From assembly GCA_947498455.1 (NCBI GenBank), contig CANMKK010000005.1, positions 62,001 to 126,000 of the forward strand: a stretch of 64,000 bases of DNA. The letters run 5' to 3'. Numbering within the stretch: the stretch's first letter is position 1; each line of letters opens with the position of its first letter. Below the pieces are notes generated by a model. It worked only from the letters and a program-made list of their open reading frames with translations. It was not told the DNA's origin and did no database searches. A program made the position numbers and the translations under genes. Shown in pieces: positions 1 through 10,633 of the stretch. The stretch is from an uncultured Aquimarina sp. (GTDB lineage Bacteria > Bacteroidota > Bacteroidia > Flavobacteriales > Flavobacteriaceae).

Positions 1-200
1 ATTATACGGATTAACCGTAATTTATTTGTATATAAACAACATCAAAAACAGACAAAAAATACAGGTTTTACCACATCAAGTACAATATGTAATCTGTAAA
101 AAAGCATACGTTATTTGATTTATTTTAAATGGAAAAGCCTTAACAATTCAATAACTTTTATATAGATTTGTCTTACACTCTACTAAGCCAAAAGCTATTA

Positions 201-758
201 ATGAATATTATATTTACGGAAATACAAAAAAAAAATCAAAAAGTTTTTAAGAACTTTTTTAGTAAGAATTATGACGGCTTGGTAAGGTATGCAAATGGAT
301 ATCTTTTTGATATAGCTGCTAGTGAGGATATTGTACAGGATGTTTTTATTTATATATGGGAAAATGCAGAAAACATTAACCTTACTTCGTCGCTTAATGG
401 GTATCTTTCTGCTATGGTTAGAAATAAATGCTTGAATTTCTTAAAATCATTAAAAATTACAGATGATTGTAAAATATTAGAATTCAATTTTCAATTAGTC
501 ACAGAATACGATTTTGATACAACCTCTGAAAGTGATAAGAAAATAATACACCACCAGGTTCTTAAAATTGTGGATACACTTCCCGAAAAAATGCAGGAAA
601 TAGTCAAATTAAAATTTATAAGTAATTATAAATATGCAGAAATCGCAGAAGAATTAAACATTTCAATTAACACTGTAAAAACACAATTAAAAAGGGCCAA
701 AGTGATTATTTCTAAAATGCTAATATCTGTGTTGATTTTACTGGATATCAACCATTAA
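201..758 (+). CDS. ECF-type RNA polymerase sigma factor (FecI-like)
   Basis: Region 2 is visible around residues 15-60 (FSKNYDGLVRYANGY, then SEDIVQDVF) and region 4 around residues 125-175 (LPEKMQEIVKLKF, then the helix-turn-helix AEIAEELNISINTVKTQLKR). About 185 aa is normal for the family. An in-frame TTG at 168 would add 11 residues, but the ATG at 201 fits the usual ECF N-terminus better. It lies directly upstream of fecR, susC and susD, so it probably drives transcription of that outer-membrane uptake system when the FecR protein signals ligand binding. The specific inducer is unknown. Confidence 0.93.
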   Translation: MNIIFTEIQKKNQKVFKNFFSKNYDGLVRYANGYLFDIAASEDIVQDVFIYIWENAENINLTSSLNGYLSAMVRNKCLNFLKSLKITDDCKILEFNFQLVTEYDFDTTSESDKKIIHHQVLKIVDTLPEKMQEIVKLKFISNYKYAEIAEELNISINTVKTQLKRAKVIISKMLISVLILLDINH

Positions 759-997
759 ACAAAAAAAACTCTCCATTTACTGTAAATTTCTCCTACACAA
801 ACACAAGTAGCATTTTATTAGGAATACGTTTTCGAACTTTAAACATTAACTAGCGAAAAACGCTTCGAAGTATTCATCCAATTGGAATAAAACAAAGAAA
901 AAAAATCCTTTTTTGTCACCCTTTTTCAATAGTTATTTGTCTTAAGTATTAAAAAGAAAAAATAAAACGCTAAAAAAAGATAAATAACTAAAACATT

Positions 998-2119
998 GTG
1001 GAATTTAAACAAATCATAAAAAAAATAAACGGGTTACTCTCCAAGGAGGAAGAACAGCTGTTTGACCATTGGTATAATGATTCTGCTGCGCATAGATTAT
1101 ATTTTAAACGAGTAAAAGAAAATTATTCGAAAATTCCTGAAAAAATAGATCTGGAAGATGGGTGGAAAAAAGTAGTTAAAAGAATTAATATTGCTCCTAA
1201 AAAAAATACTTATTGGAGATATGCAGTAGCTTCTATACTGCTTTTATTACTGTCGACCACTTTTTTCTATACATATAAAAGTTTTAACTTCTTAACTAAT
1301 GAAACATCAATTACAATAACACCTGGTAAGGATAAAGCCATCTTAACATTAGATAATGGTAACAACATCGTTTTAGAACAAGGTAAAAATTTTGAAATTA
1401 AAAATATGAGTAGTACTGGTAAAAAACTAGTGTATCAAACGACCAACACTACTCCTTCAGAAATCACTTATAATTATTTAACGATACCTAGAGGAGGGCA
1501 ATATTTTGTGGAACTAGAAGATGGCACGAAAGTTTGGTTAAACTCGGAATCTAAACTAAAATATCCCACATCTTTTATTAAAGGGAAAGGTCGACAAGTA
1601 GAATTAATATATGGAGAAGCCTATTTTGACATATCCCCAAGTTCTCATCACGATGGATCATTATTTACTGTGCATTCTTCTTTACAAGAAATAACGGTTA
1701 TGGGTACAGAGTTTAACATTAAGGCATATAAAGATGAAAATCAATCCTATACAACCCTTGTAGAAGGTAAAGTAATTGTTACTACTGCGTATGCTAAAGA
1801 AATATTACACCCGAATCAACAATCTATTGTAGAAGCTAATAATTCTATAATAGAAAAAAAAAATGTAGATACTTATAATGAAACCTCCTGGAAAGAAGGC
1901 GTATTTAGTTTTGAAAAAAAATCCTTAAAAGAGATTATGAAAGTACTATCTAGATGGTATGATATGGAAGTAACTTTTGCTAACAAAGAACTTGAAAATG
2001 TCAAATTCGTCGGTGTACTAGGAAAGGAACAAAACATTAAAAGTATATTAACAACAATCAAAGAATTAGAAGTTATTAATTCCTATGAAATAGACGGAAA
2101 ACACATACTATTAAAATAA
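998..2119 (+). CDS. FecR-family anti-sigma factor
   Basis: This is a 373-aa inner-membrane protein. It has a cytoplasmic N-terminal sigma-binding part, a single membrane segment near residues 73-93 (YAVASILLLLLSTTFF), a periplasmic FecR domain around residues 110-260 (TIPRGGQYFVELEDGTKVWL, then GEAYFDI) and a C-terminal DUF4974-type domain (FEKKSLKEIMKVLSRWYDMEV). The start is a GTG, 238 bp after the sigma gene. By family knowledge it receives a signal from the periplasmic STN domain of the adjacent SusC-like receptor and releases the ECF sigma factor. Confidence 0.93.
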   Translation: MEFKQIIKKINGLLSKEEEQLFDHWYNDSAAHRLYFKRVKENYSKIPEKIDLEDGWKKVVKRINIAPKKNTYWRYAVASILLLLLSTTFFYTYKSFNFLTNETSITITPGKDKAILTLDNGNNIVLEQGKNFEIKNMSSTGKKLVYQTTNTTPSEITYNYLTIPRGGQYFVELEDGTKVWLNSESKLKYPTSFIKGKGRQVELIYGEAYFDISPSSHHDGSLFTVHSSLQEITVMGTEFNIKAYKDENQSYTTLVEGKVIVTTAYAKEILHPNQQSIVEANNSIIEKKNVDTYNETSWKEGVFSFEKKSLKEIMKVLSRWYDMEVTFANKELENVKFVGVLGKEQNIKSILTTIKELEVINSYEIDGKHILLK

Positions 2120-2229
2120 CACATAAGAAGGGAACGAAGAATAGACATTTGACGGTATCGATCTTCGCCCCTACTCTTTTGTATTAAATCAATTAAATCA
2201 ATGTTTAACTAATCAATTCAAGCAAATTT

Positions 2230-5200
2230 ATGCAAATTAAATTAACTAGTATCCTTTTTTATTTTAGAAAGGAAGTATTGAGTATAATCATGAGGACTTT
2301 TATATTCTTATTCTGTACTACTGCGTTTAGCTTTACTACACATAATATCTTATCTCAAAATGCAGAAATTGTAATTAATACGGATATGATTATTACAGTA
2401 GATGAAGTTTTTACCCTGATTAAGGAGCAAACAACATATCGCTTTATTTATAAGGAAGATATGTTTAAAGATTACCCAAAAGTATCTATTAAAAAAGGGG
2501 TTATAAAAGCAAATGATCTTTTAAATAAAAGTCTATCGAACGGGCATTTTGGTTTTCATTTTATTTCTAAAAATAATATAGTAATAAAGAAAAATCAAGA
2601 TTCGGTTCTCCCTACAGAAGCCAATCTACAGTATATCATTACGGGAAAAATAACTGATGAAAATGGAATTCCATTGCCCGGTGTAAGCATATTTATTAAA
2701 GATTTCAATACTGGAGTTATTTCAGACTTTGATGGAAAGTATACTATTAAGATACCTGATAATCTAAAACAGCCTACTCTAGTATTTAGTTTTCTTGGTT
2801 ATACACAACAAGAAATTAAAGTGAATGGGCAGCAGACATTAAATGTTGAAATGGTGCCTGATGTAGCTTCATTAAAGGAAGTTGTTGTTATTGGTTATGG
2901 CACTAGGGCAAGGAAAGATATTACAGGTGCTTCTGCAACACTGGATCCCGAAGTGTTAAAAACGACTACATTTCCAACCATTGGTAGTATGATTCAGGGA
3001 ACACTACCTGGTGTACAAGTAATATCAGGAACAGGAGAACCTGGTTCTCCGGTGCGGATTAGAATTAGAGGAGAAGCCACCATTAATGAAGGTTCTGATC
3101 CACTAATCGTTATTAATGATGTACCGATGCCTAATGATTTTAATCTCAATGATATCAACCCAAACGATGTAGAATCTTTGCATGTATTAAAAGATGCCTC
3201 TGCTACTGCTATCTATGGATCCCGAGCCTTGGCTGGAGTAATACAAATTACCACTAAAAGAGGTTCTAAATATACTAAACCAAGAATATCGTATATACAA
3301 ACTACGAGTATTAAAGGGTTAGAACAAAAAATTAATGCCCTAGATGGTGATCAGTTCAGAGATTTGTACGATGAAGGATTAATAAATTATATTTCTTCAA
3401 GATATGATGTTAGAGACAGACAAGAAGCCATAGATTATACTTCTAGTACGGGTCTAAATTGGTACTCCTATTATCAAGAAAATGCAGATATCAAAGATGC
3501 AAGTACTGATTGGGTAGACTTATTATTACGAAATTCAATTTCTAGTAATCATTATTTTTCTTTACTAGGTGGAGATGAAAAAATACAATATGCATTTTCC
3601 TTCGGACTTCATAAAGAAGATGGAGTCTTAGTCGGCACAAGTTTTAAAAGGAATTCATTAAATTTTAATTACGACCATCGTTTTAGTGATAAAGTGAAAG
3701 TAGGTTTTAGAATTTCGGGAGGAACCAATACCAGAGCAGGTGGTACTGCCACTATAGGAACTGCTACAAATCGACGTCCTGATATCCAAGCTTTTAATGA
3801 CGACGGCAGTTACTTTATTGATACGTATATCCGAACAAGTGGACCTCCTTGGGCTCCTAGAGAAGTAACCAGAGCAAGAGATAACCCTTTAGTTTTGGCA
3901 AAAGAGGTTACCAATGATCGATTAACAAGAAACATTACGCTAAGTCCTTATGCCGAAATTGAACTTCTTAAAAATATAAAACTAACAACCCGATATAGTT
4001 ATTACCTTTCCCTAGGTGAAGGAGAAACCTATTACCCCAGTTTTTCTGATCACTCTTTAATAAGAGAGGCTCAGGGAGTTCTGGATATTAATGAAACAGG
4101 AAACACAAGTACTATTTTTACAAATTTTATTTCCTATTTAAAGAGTTTTAAGGATCATGATATCTCTGGAACACTAGGTATGGAACATAACAAAAGTGTT
4201 TCTAGTTTTAGAACTGATCAGTTTCAGGATTTTCCGGATGACTATATTCTTAATACTCCGGGTAATGCAGGGGAACATATTAGTGGAAGTGATAGTGAGG
4301 AACAAACATCATCCATAGGTTATTTTGCCAGGCTTAACTATAAATATCAAAACAAATATTTATTCTCTGGGTCTTTTAGAGTTGATGGTTCATCTCGCTT
4401 TGGTGTAAATAATAGATATGGTATATTCCCATCAATAGGTCTGGGATATATTATAACCGAAGAGCCTTTTTTAAAGCCTATTAAAAATGTAGTAAACCAT
4501 TTAAAAATAAGACTTAGTGCTGGTAAAAGTGGAAATGATCGTGTAGGTGCATATACCCATTTAGCACGATATACAGCAACTAATGGTAATTACCTGGAGC
4601 AACCCGGAATAGTAGCTGAGAGTATAGGAAATCCTGATCTAAAATGGGAAACCAGTACAGAATATAATGCAGGGTTAGATTTTGGTTTTATGAAACATAA
4701 TAGAATCAAAGGTTCTATAGATATCTATAAGAAGGATATTGAAGATATGCTGGTATATAGAACACTACCGCAAAGTACTGGTGCTGATAGAGTCAGAGAA
4801 AATCTAGGTAGTATTACGAACAAAGGAATTGAAATAGCGCTAAGTGGGGTTATTATACAAGGAAATGACCTTAGCTGGGATATGGGGATTAATCTTTCCA
4901 AAAATCAGAATGTCCTAAATAAAGTAGGGCACGATAGAATTACTGCTATAGATTCCGGAAGTCTGGTTTTAGGAGATTACCTATATGAAGAAGGACAGCC
5001 ATTGGGTCAGATTTTTGGATATAAAACAGATGGCTTGTTTAGAAGCTATGAAGAAATTGATCAGTATAATGCATTGAATCCAGATAGAATGTATCAAGAG
5101 ACATTTTGGAGAACATTACCTGGACATATTAAGTTTGTAGATACTAATGGTGATGGTTTTGTTAATGAAACCTGGAGACCCGATGAACCCGAGGATAGAG

Positions 5201-5733
5201 TCGTTATTGGTAATACGCAACCAGACTTTACCGGTGGGGTATATATGAATTTTCAATACAAAGGAGTACGCCTTAATGTGAGATCTACATTTCAATTAGG
5301 AGGCGATAAATATTGGAAATATGGAGAGCGTCAGTTCGGAATGGGAAGTAATTCTAACCCAAGCAATGTAGATGCCATTGCATTAGAACGTTGGACTCCA
5401 GAAAACCCAAATGCTAAATACCCTTCATTTCAGCATGGGTATTTTACGAATAAAACCAATGATTTTTGGGTATATGATGCATCTCACTTCAAAATACAAG
5501 AAATTGTTTTATCCTATGATCTACCCAATTCTCTATTAGAAAAGACCCATATTTTTAGAAGAGTTAACATCTTTACTTCTATTAATAATGTAGCGACTTT
5601 TACCAAGTATCCAGGATATGGTATTGGAGAGTTCGAAACCGACCCAAGTGGCAGAGGTGCAGGTAGTATTTTTGACTATTCTTCATACCCACAAGAACGT
5701 GTTTTCAGGCTAGGTGTGAAAATTGATTTTTAA
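2230..5733 (+). CDS. SusC/RagA-family TonB-linked outer-membrane transporter with STN domain
   Basis: The predicted 1167-aa outer-membrane receptor has a signal peptide, an STN signalling domain (about residues 50-120), a carboxypeptidase-regulatory-like beta domain (about 135-215: ITGKITDENGIPLPGVSIFI), a TonB plug (about 220-340; RIRGEATINEGSDPLIVINDV) and a large barrel ending in FRLGVKIDF. An alternative ATG at 2290 gives a cleaner signal peptide (MRTFIFLFCTTAFSF), so the true start may be there. The STN domain explains the adjacent FecI/FecR pair. SusD follows 10 bp downstream. The substrate cannot be read from the sequence; neighbouring secreted peptidases suggest peptides, but no glycan-degrading enzyme or siderophore gene is adjacent to decide. 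Confidence 0.95.
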   Translation: MQIKLTSILFYFRKEVLSIIMRTFIFLFCTTAFSFTTHNILSQNAEIVINTDMIITVDEVFTLIKEQTTYRFIYKEDMFKDYPKVSIKKGVIKANDLLNKSLSNGHFGFHFISKNNIVIKKNQDSVLPTEANLQYIITGKITDENGIPLPGVSIFIKDFNTGVISDFDGKYTIKIPDNLKQPTLVFSFLGYTQQEIKVNGQQTLNVEMVPDVASLKEVVVIGYGTRARKDITGASATLDPEVLKTTTFPTIGSMIQGTLPGVQVISGTGEPGSPVRIRIRGEATINEGSDPLIVINDVPMPNDFNLNDINPNDVESLHVLKDASATAIYGSRALAGVIQITTKRGSKYTKPRISYIQTTSIKGLEQKINALDGDQFRDLYDEGLINYISSRYDVRDRQEAIDYTSSTGLNWYSYYQENADIKDASTDWVDLLLRNSISSNHYFSLLGGDEKIQYAFSFGLHKEDGVLVGTSFKRNSLNFNYDHRFSDKVKVGFRISGGTNTRAGGTATIGTATNRRPDIQAFNDDGSYFIDTYIRTSGPPWAPREVTRARDNPLVLAKEVTNDRLTRNITLSPYAEIELLKNIKLTTRYSYYLSLGEGETYYPSFSDHSLIREAQGVLDINETGNTSTIFTNFISYLKSFKDHDISGTLGMEHNKSVSSFRTDQFQDFPDDYILNTPGNAGEHISGSDSEEQTSSIGYFARLNYKYQNKYLFSGSFRVDGSSRFGVNNRYGIFPSIGLGYIITEEPFLKPIKNVVNHLKIRLSAGKSGNDRVGAYTHLARYTATNGNYLEQPGIVAESIGNPDLKWETSTEYNAGLDFGFMKHNRIKGSIDIYKKDIEDMLVYRTLPQSTGADRVRENLGSITNKGIEIALSGVIIQGNDLSWDMGINLSKNQNVLNKVGHDRITAIDSGSLVLGDYLYEEGQPLGQIFGYKTDGLFRSYEEIDQYNALNPDRMYQETFWRTLPGHIKFVDTNGDGFVNETWRPDEPEDRVVIGNTQPDFTGGVYMNFQYKGVRLNVRSTFQLGGDKYWKYGERQFGMGSNSNPSNVDAIALERWTPENPNAKYPSFQHGYFTNKTNDFWVYDASHFKIQEIVLSYDLPNSLLEKTHIFRRVNIFTSINNVATFTKYPGYGIGEFETDPSGRGAGSIFDYSSYPQERVFRLGVKIDF

Positions 5734-5743
5734 AAAAAATAAA

Positions 5744-7114
5744 ATGATGAAAAGTAAAGTAGCAAATATTACGGTACTATTGTTATTTATAGGTTTGATT
5801 TCCTGTAGTATTAACGAAGTACCCCCTCAAGATTTAGTAGAAACTAATGTAATCACCAATGAGTCTACTGCCGAAGCAGCACTAATAGGTGCATATCAAC
5901 CCTTAGAAATTATTCAGGAGGCTATTTTTGGCTCTTTGTACATTTCGGTTGGGAGTCATATGGCGGGACTTACAACAGGAAGTTTTGGAGATTTTTATGA
6001 TCAATTACAAGAAAATCAATTTACACGATCGGCGGGGTGGGAAGATTGCTCTAAAATTATAAATGCCGCTAATCTAGTAATTCACCGAACTCCTGAAATT
6101 GCAGATACCGAGTTTAGTCCCGGGAGAAAAAAAGAAATCATAGCAGAAGCTAGATTTTTGCGATTTTTTGCGCAGTATTACTTATTACGACACTTCGGGC
6201 AGTTTTGGGATATCAACTCAGAATATGGAGCTTTAATGAGACGAGAGCCTGCGGACCTAACAAATGCAGATCTAGCTCAATCCACTGTATCCGAAACCTA
6301 TGATTTTCTGTTAGAGGATTTAGATTTTGTAATTGCTAACGGGGCTGATTTTGAATCTGTATACAGGGCATCCAATCTACTGGCTAAAGCCTTTAAGGCA
6401 GAAGTATTATTAATGAGAGGTAATAGCACGGATTTACAAAATGCTATAGTATTAGCAGAAGAAGTGCTTAACAATCCTAGTAGAAGTAAGGAAAATACAT
6501 ATACCGATATTTTCGAAAATGGTTTTGACTCTTCGGAACTATTATTTACGCGCTTTATGGATGAAAACCTACAAAGCTTTTCCGAAAAAAATGTAGACAG
6601 CATGTTTAAAATGTTTGGTGGAAGATTATATCCCACTACTTTCTTCGAAACATTATTAGGAAATGATACTAGAGCACCTATGTACACTAAAGTTATTGAT
6701 GAAATTACTATCGTTCCTAAAATATTCAAAGAAGATGCACGCTGCTTGCCTTATTATATGCGAACCAGTCAGATGGAATTAATAAAAGCAGAAGCCTACG
6801 CTCGACTCGGACAAAAGGAAAAAGCAATCGAAGCCATTAATATATTAAGAACACGTGCCGGAGAAAATACCTTGGATATAATGGATATTACTGATGACCA
6901 ATTTATCCGAACTATTTTTGAAGAAATTTGTAAAGAAATAGCATTAGAAAAAGGATATGAATGGTTCACAGGGATACGCCTTAAAAACACCAATGGAAAT
7001 GCCTTAATTTTTGATATAAAACCCGAAATAACATCAATCAATCAGTTGATTTGGCCCATACCATTAGAAGAAACAGAATTTAATGCATTGATAAAACAAA
7101 ACCCCGGTTATTAA
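5744..7114 (+). CDS. SusD/RagB-family outer-membrane lipoprotein
   Basis: A surface lipoprotein partner of the SusC barrel. The N-terminus has a hydrophobic stretch ending in a lipobox (GLISCS), followed by a short linker and the TPR-rich SusD fold (AALIGAYQPLE near the start, RFLRFFAQYYLLRHFG in the middle). The C-terminus, WPIPLEETEFNALIKQNPGY, is the family hallmark. About 456 aa is typical, if slightly short. An in-frame ATG at 5723 overlaps the susC stop, but the ATG at 5744 or 5747 starts right at the signal peptide. It caps the SusC transporter and binds the imported ligand. Confidence 0.94.
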   Translation: MMKSKVANITVLLLFIGLISCSINEVPPQDLVETNVITNESTAEAALIGAYQPLEIIQEAIFGSLYISVGSHMAGLTTGSFGDFYDQLQENQFTRSAGWEDCSKIINAANLVIHRTPEIADTEFSPGRKKEIIAEARFLRFFAQYYLLRHFGQFWDINSEYGALMRREPADLTNADLAQSTVSETYDFLLEDLDFVIANGADFESVYRASNLLAKAFKAEVLLMRGNSTDLQNAIVLAEEVLNNPSRSKENTYTDIFENGFDSSELLFTRFMDENLQSFSEKNVDSMFKMFGGRLYPTTFFETLLGNDTRAPMYTKVIDEITIVPKIFKEDARCLPYYMRTSQMELIKAEAYARLGQKEKAIEAINILRTRAGENTLDIMDITDDQFIRTIFEEICKEIALEKGYEWFTGIRLKNTNGNALIFDIKPEITSINQLIWPIPLEETEFNALIKQNPGY

Positions 7115-7555
7115 TTAACAAAAAAACGTATTCAGTTAATATTAACTATTTAGTAATCAATATATAAAAAAGTAGTTTATAGCTTTTAATTAAGGATTAC
7201 TCATTTAGTTTATACGATCCTAAATTAGCCATCTTGTCAAAATAGGAAAAGGAGGATCAAGCTTGAATGCATTATTTTGTAGTTAAATTGATTTTAAACA
7301 CTCAACTAAACTTCTTTTGGGGACTAGAATTTTAGTTGACGGGGTTTTTATGATCATTATCCATTAATACAATAGCACTCTTATTTTTTAAAAAGCCATT
7401 AAACATAATTTTTAGAAGACATCTATACCAATAATAGTCAATCACCTATACCAAAGAAAAGTTCAGAAAGTGTCCAAAAGGTTCATCATTTTTTGAATTT
7501 TTAATACAAATCTCATAAAACTAAACTCCACAATGTGGATTAAAAATAATAAGCA
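7115..7555. other. Intergenic region between susD and the M16 peptidase
   Basis: I see no coding potential in these 440 bp. They contain the hairpin annotated at 7302 and two copies of tataccaa about 20 bp apart near 7427-7455. The promoter of the following peptidase probably lies in the last 100 bp, so the peptidase need not be co-transcribed with susCD. Confidence 0.6.
7302..7349 (+). terminator. Possible rho-independent terminator after susD
   Basis: The 9-bp inverted repeat tcaactaaa / tttagttga (7302-7310 and 7331-7339) encloses a 20-nt loop and is followed by cggggttttta. The T-run is short and the loop long, so this is a weak call. Confidence 0.4.
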
Positions 7556-10351
7556 ATGAAAAAAATAATAACATTATTAGTAATAATTATATGCAGTCAT
7601 CTCCAAGCGCAAAATCTGAATGATCCATTACCTATAAATGACAATATAAAAAAAGGAGTTTTACCGAATGGTTTAACTTATTACATATATAGTACCGATG
7701 TAGTCAAAAATGTCGCTAGCTATTACATAATCCAAAATGTTGGTTCGGTATTAGAAAATGACGATCAACAAGGTTTAGCTCATTTTTTAGAACACATGGC
7801 TTTTAATGGCACTAAGAATTTTGAGGGTAAAGGTATTTTAAATACGATGCAAAAACATGGGCTTGTTTTTGGAAGAGATATTAATGCCTATACCTCTTTT
7901 GATGAAACAGTATATAATATTAATCATATACCCACCACACCAGAACTTATAGATACTGGCTTATTAATATTACACGACTGGTCTAATTATTTATCATTAA
8001 CAGATAAAGAAATTGATGCAGAACGAGGAGTTATTAAAGAAGAGTGGCGTACTCGGCAAAACGGTAGAATGAGAGTATTAGAACAATCATTACCAGTAAT
8101 GTATAATAATACGATCTATGCAAAACGTCTACCTATTGGGAAAATGGACATCATAGATAATTTTAAATATGAAACACTTCGTAATTTTTACCACGATTGG
8201 TATCGAACTGATCTACAAGCAATAGCTATTATTGGAGATATCGATATTTCTTCTATAGAAGAAAAAATAAAAAAAATATTTTCCTCTATTCCTGCAAATA
8301 CTAATCCGAGAAAACGTTTTGTTATAGACATCCCTGACAACGATGAATTATTATATTCTCTAACCATGGATAAAGAGGTGACTACTTCTCAGATTAATTT
8401 TAGCATTCGGAACTCTAAATCAATGAAAGCTGAAACTATAGCGGACTTAAAAGAGTCTTTATTAAGCAATATGGCTGTAAATATGTTATCAGCCAGAATT
8501 AATGAAATTACTCAAAAACCGGATGCTCCTTTTTTAAATACTAGTGTAAGATATAGTAGTAACTCAAGGACAATAAATGCATTTTCTCTATACATTTCGC
8601 CTAAGCCAAATGAACAACATTTAGCATTTAAAACTGTATTAGAAGAAGTAAATAGAGCTGTAAAATTTGGTTTCACTAAAGAAGAAATAAACAGAACAAT
8701 AACTCAGTTTAAAAATTACTATGAAACTGAAATCAGCAAAGAACAGGATAAACCTCATCGATCTATAATTTCTACTATTAAACGAAATTATTTAGAAAAT
8801 ATAACGATGACCGATATTCAAAAAGAATATGAGCTAATACAAAAAATTCTTGACGGTCTAGAAAATGATGAAGTCCATAATAGAATCAAGGAACTATATA
8901 AAAAAGAAAATAGATCACTAATTGTAACAGGTGTTGAGGGAAATAACAATCTAACGAATACCGATGCTATAAAAATAATTAACACCGTTGAAAAAGACGA
9001 TACACTTACCCCCTACTCAGATAAATTCGGAAACAAAACATTGCTCTCTAATATTGACATTAAAAAAGGCATCATTATATCAGAAGAAGAGAATACCGCT
9101 CTTGGTTCAACAACATTTAAACTAAGTAATGGTATAACGGTTCATTATAAGTTTGCTGATAAAAATAAGAACGATGTAAAACTGCAAGCCATTAGTAATG
9201 GAGGAATGTCTTTAATAAAAGATATAGATCTCCCATCTGCAAGTTTAGTAACGAATGTGGTAGGACAATCTGGATTAGGAGATTATGCTCCAACAGAATT
9301 AAAAAAAATATTGGCAGGAGAAACTGCCTCTACGAATATCGATATTTCTGATATTACAGAAAGTATTTGGGGGTCATCAATAACAAAAGATGTCGAAACC
9401 ATGCTACAAATGATTCATTTGCGCTTTGTAAAACCACGTTTTGATAATGATGCATATAAAGTTTTTATGAACAAAGTAAACAACTATTTAATTAGTAGAA
9501 GTAAAAACATAAATGAAAAAATAAAGGATAGTCTAACGACAACACTTTATGGTAAACATAATAAGAAACACCGCATATTTAATAATGATTTTCTAAAGGA
9601 TGTCTCTTTTAATAAAGTAAAATCTATTTATTTAGAGCGATATAACAATGCTTCAGATTTCGAATTTTTTATTGTTGGAGATGTACAAAAAGAAAAATTA
9701 AAACCATTATTAGAAAATTACATAGCAAGTATTCCGACTAAAACAGTAAAAGAAGACTGGAAAAATACCAGTACGGATTGGATCAGCAATAGTATAGATA
9801 AAGATATTTATCTAAAAATGAAAGACCCAAAAAGTTCTGTAAGAATTGCTTACAAAAGTGACTATCCATATAGTTTAAAAACCTCATTTGTAGCAAAAAC
9901 TGTCAAGGATATACTTGCTTTACGCTTTACCGAAACTTTAAGAGAAGAAGAAGGAGGTACTTATGGAGCTAGAGCCCAAGCCGTTGCTTCTAAAAAACCC
10001 AATGAAGAAGCATCTATTACTGTATCTTTTGATTGTAATCCTGCCAAAGTGGAACAATTAATTACCATTGTTCATAAAGAGATAAACAAAATAGCTGCAG
10101 GGGATATTAACGAAGAAGACCTAAACAAGACAATTGCTAGTTATTTAAAAAGTAGAAAGCAACAGAAAGATAAAAATCGATATGATATGAATGTATTGAT
10201 TAATTATTATCGAGAAGGATACAATATGAACGACCCTAAAAATTTCGAAGATATTGTAAATGCTATAAGTATCGAAGATTTAAAAGAGTTTACAAGAAAA
10301 ATACTTGAAAGTAATACATCGTATGAAATAGTATTTAAGCCTAAAGAATAA
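7556..10351 (+). CDS. Secreted M16-family zinc metallopeptidase (pitrilysin-like)
   Basis: A 931-aa protein with a signal peptide (MKKIITLLVIIICSHLQAQ). The inverted zinc motif HxxEH is present at residues 76-80 (HFLEH), followed by the family signature AFNGTKNF. The distal glutamate is likely in the ERGVIKEEW segment. Two M16 half-domains follow; the second carries REEEGGTYGARA. The length fits the bacterial two-domain periplasmic M16 group. A close paralogue lies at 56292-59147. It is predicted to degrade peptides in the periplasm or at the cell surface and may act on what the adjacent SusCD imports, but the terminator-like hairpin and 440-bp gap leave co-regulation open. Confidence 0.92.
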   Translation: MKKIITLLVIIICSHLQAQNLNDPLPINDNIKKGVLPNGLTYYIYSTDVVKNVASYYIIQNVGSVLENDDQQGLAHFLEHMAFNGTKNFEGKGILNTMQKHGLVFGRDINAYTSFDETVYNINHIPTTPELIDTGLLILHDWSNYLSLTDKEIDAERGVIKEEWRTRQNGRMRVLEQSLPVMYNNTIYAKRLPIGKMDIIDNFKYETLRNFYHDWYRTDLQAIAIIGDIDISSIEEKIKKIFSSIPANTNPRKRFVIDIPDNDELLYSLTMDKEVTTSQINFSIRNSKSMKAETIADLKESLLSNMAVNMLSARINEITQKPDAPFLNTSVRYSSNSRTINAFSLYISPKPNEQHLAFKTVLEEVNRAVKFGFTKEEINRTITQFKNYYETEISKEQDKPHRSIISTIKRNYLENITMTDIQKEYELIQKILDGLENDEVHNRIKELYKKENRSLIVTGVEGNNNLTNTDAIKIINTVEKDDTLTPYSDKFGNKTLLSNIDIKKGIIISEEENTALGSTTFKLSNGITVHYKFADKNKNDVKLQAISNGGMSLIKDIDLPSASLVTNVVGQSGLGDYAPTELKKILAGETASTNIDISDITESIWGSSITKDVETMLQMIHLRFVKPRFDNDAYKVFMNKVNNYLISRSKNINEKIKDSLTTTLYGKHNKKHRIFNNDFLKDVSFNKVKSIYLERYNNASDFEFFIVGDVQKEKLKPLLENYIASIPTKTVKEDWKNTSTDWISNSIDKDIYLKMKDPKSSVRIAYKSDYPYSLKTSFVAKTVKDILALRFTETLREEEGGTYGARAQAVASKKPNEEASITVSFDCNPAKVEQLITIVHKEINKIAAGDINEEDLNKTIASYLKSRKQQKDKNRYDMNVLINYYREGYNMNDPKNFEDIVNAISIEDLKEFTRKILESNTSYEIVFKPKE

Positions 10352-10432
10352 TATGATTTACGCATAAAACTTTCGCATATAATGCAAAATAATTCAAACT
10401 TGTTATACGAATTTCTTATCCATAAATCGTAT
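10351..10432 (-). repeat. MITE-like repeat, copy A (short, internally deleted)
   Basis: Read on the minus strand, this 82-bp unit matches the two ends of the longer copies at 39313-39475 and 52276-52460. It starts tacgatttatggataag and ends cgaaagttttatgcgtaaatc, but lacks about 90 bp of their centre. The ends are imperfect inverted repeats (ATACGATTTATGSATAA). No ORF is present. It lies between two convergent peptidase genes, overlapping the stop of the first. Confidence 0.7.
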
Positions 10433-10575
10433 AAATCAAGGGGTATTAAAACTGAGCGATTAAAAAAAATATTGCATTTTTTTATTGAAATTATCGCCCT
10501 AAGCGTATAGTAGTTTCATATGAACTGAAGCAATAGCACATTGATATAGATCAGTTTTCCGTATTATAAGTATAA

Positions 10576-10612
10576 ACCTCCTCTCTTTCTTTGACCTAAA
10601 TAGAGAGGAGGT
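10576..10612 (-). terminator. Hairpin terminator downstream of the M4 peptidase gene
   Basis: A perfect 11-bp stem (acctcctctct, 10576-10586, with agagaggaggt, 10602-10612) and a 15-nt loop lie 22 bp past the stop of the minus-strand peptidase. On the minus strand the stem is followed by tttatact, a weak U-run. Confidence 0.6.
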
Positions 10613-10633
10613 ATTAATACTTAAAGATCGTTA